64,000 nt of DNA from Melieria omissa (lineage: Eukaryota > Arthropoda > Insecta > Diptera > Ulidiidae). Shown piece by piece: positions 57,179 to 64,000 of this stretch. The DNA is taken from positions 109,956,830 to 110,020,829 of the forward strand of contig OZ020268.1 of assembly GCA_963971225.1 (NCBI GenBank). The letters run 5' to 3'. Position numbers and translations under genes: made by a program. The notes under the pieces are model-generated. The model did not search any database. It was given only the letters and a program-made list of their open reading frames with translations, and was not told where the DNA came from. Within the stretch, counting starts at the first letter, position 1, and each line of letters starts with the position of its first letter.

Positions 57179-60100
57179 CAAAATAACAAAATAAAAGTAG
57201 GTATTAGAAATCGTGAATTTGTAAAATTGGTTTCCAGATAATGCGCAGAAATTATCGGTTGTCTTTAATGTTGCACACACGTTTAAAGTTTCACCAATTT
57301 TTTTTTTGATGACTGCTTGCGATATAGCAGCACACACGCAATTTCCATGTGGGTAACCCCAGCAATTTCTGGCATGTACATTTTTCAGCTCCAGCAACTC
57401 CTGCATCCGACATCCTGACGGCAAGATGGTGTCGCGTGGTAACAGCAGCAGTGAGTACATAAGGAAAACTGTGTCGCACAAGCGAAATACAAATCGCTGG
57501 AGCATTGAGCAATATTTGATGGCAGTATTTTCTGTGGAAACATTTACTGTACAGATAAACTTTACATAGAAATCCTAAAACAAAATAGAAAGAAGCAAAA
57601 GTGTGTCCAGCGGTTCTGACCGACTCATTTGTATGCTGCATTGGAACCGCACGAAACGATCACATTTCAACATCGGTGGAGAACAAACTTTAAGAAATTT
57701 TCCACAACATTAAATACAAAGTCTGATAAAGTCTAAAGTCTAAACCGGAAGCTCCTGACAATCAATCGACCGTTTCACATTGAGTAGCGTACAAAAACGG
57801 GACAAAAGCGCTAAGAAATTGCAGAAAGTATGCACTGTGCGCGGCATCCTTTTTCCCCATCTTCTTCTTAGTTTTTGGCTTAATCCATCTTAGTCTAGTC
57901 GACTTTTCGAACGAGAATGAAAAATCGTGCAGCATTTTTCAGCAGACAGTCCGGGTAGAGCGCCGCGCAGTATGCTCGAAATTTTAATAAAAAAAATACA
58001 CCGAGCGGCGCGTGGAAAGCAGTAAACGCAAGTGAAATGAATTGTAAAAAATGTTAGGAAAAATTATTGCCAGCGCAGATGACGAAAACGCAGTGAAGGC
58101 ACAAAGGCTGCTCTCATTCTGCTTTCGGGCTTTTTTCACATTTATTTTGTGGCCAAATAAATTGTGCCATTCTAGAGGTTCGCTACTGGCGCAAGGTTTT
58201 GCTGCCAGAACTTAAGCAGTATTGAGCATTAGTACTTGGAGTCGGAAAATTACAAAAAAGAAATTTTGCACGAGCAAATTTGTCACTGGCATTTGTCCCA
58301 ACTCAATTTCAAAGCAATGCTTTGGTCCAGAGCAATGCATTTTGCACTTGTGGCAAAAATTGTGGCAGTGACAGCATCAAGGACACAAATTTTGAGGGCA
58401 TAAGGGCGGCCAAATCACGTAATGCCCAACTGAGAAACGTCAGCAATGTGCCCTTGTTTTGTCTAGCTTAGAGAGATTCTTTCGGTACCCTACACTGCGC
58501 AAAACGAACTGATTATAGGATTAATTAGCTGTTATGTGCGTGGAAAGGGATTCAGCGCGCTTCGATTTGTAAGTTTTTGGTAATATTGCATCAACGAAAC
58601 TATTTCAAACAATTTCAGTTACAGCCCATGAAATTAGAGACGACAAGTGGCGCTTCTGCTGCCTATTTATAGGGTATTTAATCCAACCGTTATGACCGTG
58701 TCAACCTCCTCTACTTGTCTGCCCGTTTCCATGCCACCCCTTGAATTTTATTTTATTCTGCTGCAATTTTGGTACAGCAGCGAAAAAATGCCAAGAATCC
58801 AAACTTCAGTTTACATTGGAATTTATTCTTTTTTTTGACATTTCCCATTCAGCACAGTTGCGAACACAAAACAAAACGAAACGAAACGAAACGAATTGGC
58901 ATGAAATGCGGCAAATGCCGGCTGGGCGAAACAAAATGACACGCAAGAAACAAGAAAAAATGGTTTCAGTTAACAAGTCCTTAAGTTTTTCTCCTTGAAT
59001 GCTCAACGTCAACTCAAACGTCAACCCAGCCATTTTTATTTTTATTTCTTCACCCTAATGCCACCCTCACCGCAGGCTATATCCGCTTCGCATCATCACC
59101 AGCACTCTCCACCATTCCCGCATCCCCACTTCTCATTCAGCTCCTCCTTCTTCGTTTTGGTTTAGATGTTTTTCCTTTTTCCTTCCACTTTCGACTCTTA
59201 CGCTACCACTGTGTGTGTGTGTGTGTAAATACATACATACGCATGTGTATGTGCGCATGTACATATTTGTGTTGATTCTCATGTTGGCGATGTTGCGTTA
59301 CGCATTCCGTTGGTATTTCACCATTAATACTTGTCTACTTAACGGTAAATTACAGACATTTACACACGCACACACGTAAGTCCCGCCATGAGTATTCATG
59401 ATTGTACGCCGGTGCGGCCGGAGGATGCGCGGCACTGAGTTGGTTCTACTTTGACAGACAGAAGTCAGCAATGATTGTTACGTTCGTTCACCAGCAGCCA
59501 ACCGAACGGCAGCAAAGGGCGACCACGCAGCGATAGCAACCGAAGTGAAAACAGTCAGAAACAGTGAAAAACGCGTCAAGCGTTTTAAAAACATTTATTT
59601 AACACCCCAAGTCACGCCGTGCCATGCTCCACCCACTGCTCAGCCAACCATGTTGCCACATTCCTAACTTCCTTCTTCGCTACTGCGAACGTGAGTCTTT
59701 ATTTCACCATGCTGTTGTTGTTGTTGTTGTCGTTGCCATTACCGTTGAGTCTAATTTACGAATTGTGAATTTTACGCTTGACTGCCGTTGACGATATGTC
59801 GACATTGTAGACGTTTGGCCATTGGGAACGCAATTGCAGCGTTGGTAACTCGTCGCTGTTGCAGCAGCAACAACGCTGACAACAACTTTGACGTTTTCCA
59901 TTTACGCAACTCCGACTTGATGTCCGTCGGGTTTTGATGCTTTTGAACGGATCAGAAGCCAAGGTTAAAGAATTGAAATGGCTTTACTTTTTACATAATC
60001 ATTATACTTTGTTCCTGTGGCTAAATAAAATATTTTTGTAATAGACTTAAATCGTCCAATCTAATTTTTGGCGCAGCGGCAATTCACTTACTTAATGGAA

Positions 60101-60189
60101 GAGTGATCGCATAAAAATATTTACAAATACAGCGACTGCTAAGTCACCGCAAATACGACTTCCGAAGACAGCGATCGACGGGAGACCTT
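57179..60189. other. No gene recognised; unique DNA
   Basis: Contains a GT run at 59211-59226, a AAACGAAACG-type run at 58875-58893 and a TTGTTG run at 59711. Frames lack domains. Confidence 0.35.
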
Positions 60190-61392
60190 ATCGAGCGGCG
60201 GTCTTCACCGAGAAATGGAACTATAGCATTCTAAACCTCGGTGAAAGCAATGTTGTTCCATTGGATATTTCCAAGGCCTTTGACCGGGTGTGGCATAAAG
60301 CACTCGTGTCAAAATGTATTGCCTATGGCGTCGGTAGTATCTTCTCTCGTCGGATTACGAGCTTCCTCTATGATCGCTCTCTTCGTGTTGAAATAGACGG
60401 CATAGTCTCGCAAACATTCCCTTAGCGCGGGAGTGCCGCAGGGTTCGGTTCTTTCTCCAACCTTTTCCTGATCTTCATCAATGACCTATTGTCGTCGACG
60501 AAGAATCCCATCTACTCGTTTGCGGATGACAGCACCATTTGTCATTCATACTCCTTCACAAATTGTAGAGATTGAGAGAGAACGACGCCGTATGAATGAC
60601 ACACTTAATAGCGACCTACCAACGATCTCCAAGTGGGGTCTGGCGAACAGGGGCGATTTTAATCCCCGCAAGACCCAATGTTACCTGTTATCCCACAAAC
60701 GAGTCTCCCCACATCCCAACACATCCCTGGTTATGGGTGGTGTAAGTATTGCGGAGTCGGCAGCTCTTGATGTTCTGGGCATGTCTATTAAGATGATCTT
60801 CATTTGAACAATCAGATTTTTGGCAGCCAAGTGCCTCGGCTTCCTAAAGCGGCTTCACTCCATCTGATCTCCGCATTATTTATACTATGTAAAATGGAGT
60901 TTAACTCGCACCTATGGGCGGGGACTTCAAAAACCTCGATCAGGTGCAAAACCGTGCGATTAAACTTATAGGGGACGGTAGGGCGTCCAGCTCTATTGAC
61001 TCCTTGGAACATCGTCGAAACGTGGCATGTGTGGTGCTATTTTACCGATACTTGTTCGGTAATTGCTCAGTGGAGATGAGAAGCTCGATGCCATCACTCC
61101 GAGTATTGCCCCCGGCAACCCGTTTGAACACTGGCGCCCATGCATTCCACGTTGAAACTATGTTCCAGCGCACTATGCACTACAAAGAAAGTTCGTTTCT
61201 GGCTCGTACAGCGCGGTTGTGGACTGGTCTCCCTGCGGATATTTTCCCCAGCACTTATGATCAAGGCAAGAGTCCATAATCACTTCACTCTCTACCCTAT
61301 CTCCTAACCTTTGTATCATTTCTGAACCAACTCAATGCTTCGCATTAATAGGAGTCATCCCCTGCGCGTTTGTTCGAGTTAAAAAAAAAATA
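60190..61392 (+). pseudogene. Jockey-type non-LTR retrotransposon relic, RT domain to poly(A)
   Basis: The plus strand shows reverse-transcriptase blocks in order: VPLDISKAFDRVWHKAL (about 60252), FLIFINDLL, SFADDST (about 60517-60537, catalytic FADD), then ISKWGLANRGDFNPRKTQC and SAALDVLGMSIK, KMEFNSHLWAG (about 60890) and SIDSLEHRRNVACVVLFYRY (about 60990). Stops (60424) and frameshifts break it into three frames. It ends with a short 3' UTR and an A10 run at 61381-61390. The 5' half (endonuclease, ORF1) is missing. Confidence 0.88.
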
Positions 61393-63261
61393 TCCTAAAG
61401 GACAAAGTGTTGTTGCTTGAGCTCTATTTTAGATTATGTGGCATTCTCATGAATATGAAATGCGGTAATGTAATGAAGACAATTTTATACTTACGGTCAA
61501 GCGGAACTATTAAAACGGCTCGGACTTTCACACTCCTGCTGTCACTTTAAACTGTTATTTCAACCATTTGTCATTTCTATCCCAACTATTTGTCGCCTGA
61601 GATGTATGTTTTACTAAACTCAATACAGCACACAATATTTGTTTTCTAATCTGGCGAAATTACACAATGACTTTAATATAACACTTCAAAATGTACACAG
61701 CAATCATGAGTCCCTCTCTTCCAGAACTACTGTCCAAACTATGCAAACGCATTCATAAACGCCCGATAACTGCGCAGCGCACAATGTCAAATCTTTGAGG
61801 ACCTCAACACCGCAACACTGACCAGCCAGCTGACTGACCGGAGCGGGCGCACCTCCTGTTTAGGTGCCAAATGCTACAATCACCCAGGCTCCACTTACGC
61901 CTGCACTTCAAAGTTACACACACACACACACATGTGTGTGTGGGTGCATGTGGGGGCTACATGCTACAGGCTGCGCACAAAAACCAAAGCAAATTTACAT
62001 TTTGTTGACTGTTCGGATGCGGTGATTGATTTCCAAGTGGTCCTTGCGAAAACCACCAAACATATTTGGTTTGTCATTGTATACCCACCAGCAAACAAGT
62101 CAACCAGCTCAACAGCCTGTCAGCCTACAATCTGGTAGGCAACGGAGCGGTGACAGGGGCCATGTCGCGTCGTTTGCTCTTTGTTGACATGGCGAACATG
62201 GCAGCACATCCGACGTCCACTCGCACACTCGGCACACGTTTACGCACATGACAAATATCCTTTGAAATGCGCACTTGGGTTTGCCTGTGCGTGCGCCCTT
62301 TGAAATGAAAAACACATTTGGGGTTGGCAACGGCTGCAATGCGAGCACACCAGTGCACACACCCGGACGCGTGCTCCAGCATGTGGCTGTGTGCGAATTG
62401 CGTGCATGCTCCAACTGCACTGCCAACGAGGCACTGCTAGGGAGCCATTTTGGCCTGTGCTGCTTTTTTTGGTTGGCTGCGCAAATCGAGTGTCAACCCA
62501 TTCACGGATGTTGGCACCGCCACCGCCAGTGCCACTGTCACCGTTGTTAACGTTGTTGTATGCATGCGGTGAATCGCTTTGGTGCACATGTTACGGACGG
62601 TTGTGTGCCTTTTACCCAGTACTGCAGCTGTCCTTGCTGCGTGCAATGTGCCATGTTGCACGTGCTCCAAATGTAGTGGAGCACTTGTTGTTGCTGTTGC
62701 CCACACTATTGTCGGGTATTGCTATTCTGCTGGCATGTATACGATTTCGTTGTTATTGCTGGCTTTGGCTTTCAGTTTTTCTCCTCTGCTATCCCCTGCA
62801 CTTCTGCCTTTACTGTCTTTGTGGTTGCTGTTGTGACGATGATCGTTTCAACCACTCAAAGTGGTTTTATGAAACTATTTGCTGCCATCGCATTGGTTGC
62901 TGTTTTTGCCATGTTTGTGCCATGTTTAAGGAAAGGAGTGCATGAGCATGAACGAGTCATCGATTCAGTAACTCACTGACAAGTTGGCCGAATCAAACAT
63001 AAAATGCATAATATTCGATACACGTCAACGTAAATTACATCCTTCAAAAACTAAGACGACAAAGTATTTTGGGCAATGACGGCAACTTTACTGTCGTATA
63101 CAGACAATACAGAGATCAATTGAAAGAATGCATTTAAAAGTTGAAAAGGACGATTTGCGATTTCACTTTTCGAGGTTTGACTAAAGGAGCAGTCGCTGAG
63201 AATTAAACCTCAGACATCCACGGCGACCACTTTAAATATGTGTGAATAAAATAAATTAATA
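61393..63261. other. No gene recognised; unique DNA
   Basis: A CA/GT run lies at 61916-61942. 62100-62980 has overlapping frames in several phases and both strands; the longest (184 aa) is Cys/Leu-rich without a domain. Confidence 0.35.
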
Positions 63262-63708
63262 TACAGTCGTGTCTTTATATAGTGAACTAATTATTGCAAG
63301 GCTTGTTCACAGTATTGAGCTTGTCCATTAGTCAAGCTCGGAATTTTTGTTTAAAAACTCGTTTTATTTGCTCAAAATACACTTTGTGTATATAAATTCA
63401 AGAGATCATTAAAATAAAAATTAAAAACCCTACTTTCAACCACAATCGGTTTGCACTTGACAAAAAACATAATTACTTAGGTCAAGAAACAGCTGATTTT
63501 GTAACAATCAACAGCAAAAATACATATTAGAAGAATACCTTCTTTCATTTTTGATTCCTTCTTGTGTTTTTTGTTACTTTTCGCTTGAAGTTGCTTTCAA
63601 AAATTTGTTCAATATTTAGAGGTTTTCGATTGTTCTCTATTTAGAGTACTCCATGTAAAATTTGGGTGTTCACTATATCGAGGTGTTTACTATAGCCAGA
63701 CACGACTG
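63262..63708. mobile_element. pogo-like MITE, 445 bp
   Basis: Body 63264-63708: CAGTCGTGTCTTTATATAGT and inverse ...ACTATAGCCAGACACGACTG. TA on the left (63262-63263), AA on the right (one change). Inside, GTTCACAGTATTGAGC/GTTCACTATATCGAGG units recur. Confidence 0.75.
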
Positions 63709-63712
63709 AAGT

Positions 63713-64000
63713 TACAGTAAAAACCGTTTAACTGCAAGTCGTTTAACTGAAAACACCAATTAACTGCAACTAAAAGGAGGAAAACTTTACTTACTTTACT
63801 TTACTTATTTTTTCTGCTTATTTAGAAAAGAAAAACATTATAGTGTAAACAATTTTTTAAAAATAGTTCTAGCATCAAAAGTTGAAATTGATTAAATACA
63901 ATGATCGATCGATCCAAAATTAGGAATAGTTTAAGATGCCTCTTTTTCGTACGTTCCGTCGTACTTAACGAAGCCTATTCCAAAAATCGCAAGTTTTCCC
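63713..64000 (+). mobile_element. Start of another pogo-like element, cut by the window edge
   Basis: After TA, CAGTAAAAACCGTTTAACTG with GTCGTTTAACTGAAAAC and ATTAACTGCAACT repeats has the form of a pogo-like terminus. The other end is not in the window. Confidence 0.45.

Noticed and set aside
62391..62945. 184-aa Cys/Leu-rich plus-strand ORF
   Set aside because: Overlapped by comparable frames in other phases and on the other strand; composition-driven, no domain.
1..64000. CRISPR arrays, operons, bacterial or viral genes
   Set aside because: No repeat-spacer pattern or such coding style; all features fit an insect nuclear genome.

Overview
The window reads as nuclear DNA of a higher fly. 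The evidence is AT-rich non-coding DNA, short consensus introns, poly-Gln/Asn/Thr codon runs, and a crowd of mariner, pogo-like, Tc1-like, hAT-like, piggyBac-like, Helitron-like, SINE and non-LTR relics. A tephritid-type fruit fly is plausible from the repeat style, but the sequence alone does not fix the species. No bacterial, viral or CRISPR features were seen.

Only one protein-coding gene is well supported: a LIM-homeodomain transcription factor of the Lmx1 family on the minus strand. I reconstructed six coding exons: 29409-29373, 20322-19212, 18817-18603, 18217-18030, 17873-17564 and 15976-15777. All junction phases agree and the total is 2061 nt (686 codons plus stop). The protein has a long low-complexity N-terminus, two LIM domains, an Lmx1-type homeodomain and the conserved C-terminal [10 protein letters not shown] motif. 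Intron 1 is about 9 kb and full of mobile elements. Intron 4 starts with GC instead of GT.

Layout. 1-8 kb: two piggyBac-like MITEs (TTAA sites), one nested in a 2.2 kb element with 33-bp terminal repeats, then a truncated non-LTR element with a 14-bp target duplication. 8.3-9.4 kb: Helitron-like element with internal tandem repeats (further copies at 21.7-23.3 and 53.1-54.8 kb). 11.4-13.4 kb: microsatellite plus nested repeats. 13.4-15.6 kb: GC-richer unique DNA downstream of the gene. 15.8-29.7 kb: the Lmx1 gene. 29.7-36.6 kb: unique DNA upstream plus one foldback-type repeat. 36.6-48.5 kb: MITEs, a Tc1-like relic, a mariner deletion derivative, and a foldback-repeat relative carrying a TA-flanked insertion. 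50-61 kb: two non-LTR relics, a Helitron-like copy, a hAT-like MITE and unique DNA. 63.2-64 kb: two pogo-like ends.

No undescribed gene system stands out. The most notable signals are the layered, datable transposon nests, MITE families with internal palindromes or short repeated motifs, and the unusual intron structure of the Lmx1 gene. Two weak candidates for extra coding DNA are listed with low confidence: a small secreted-peptide ORF at 38436 and a Cys-rich RING-like fragment near 42.5 kb.
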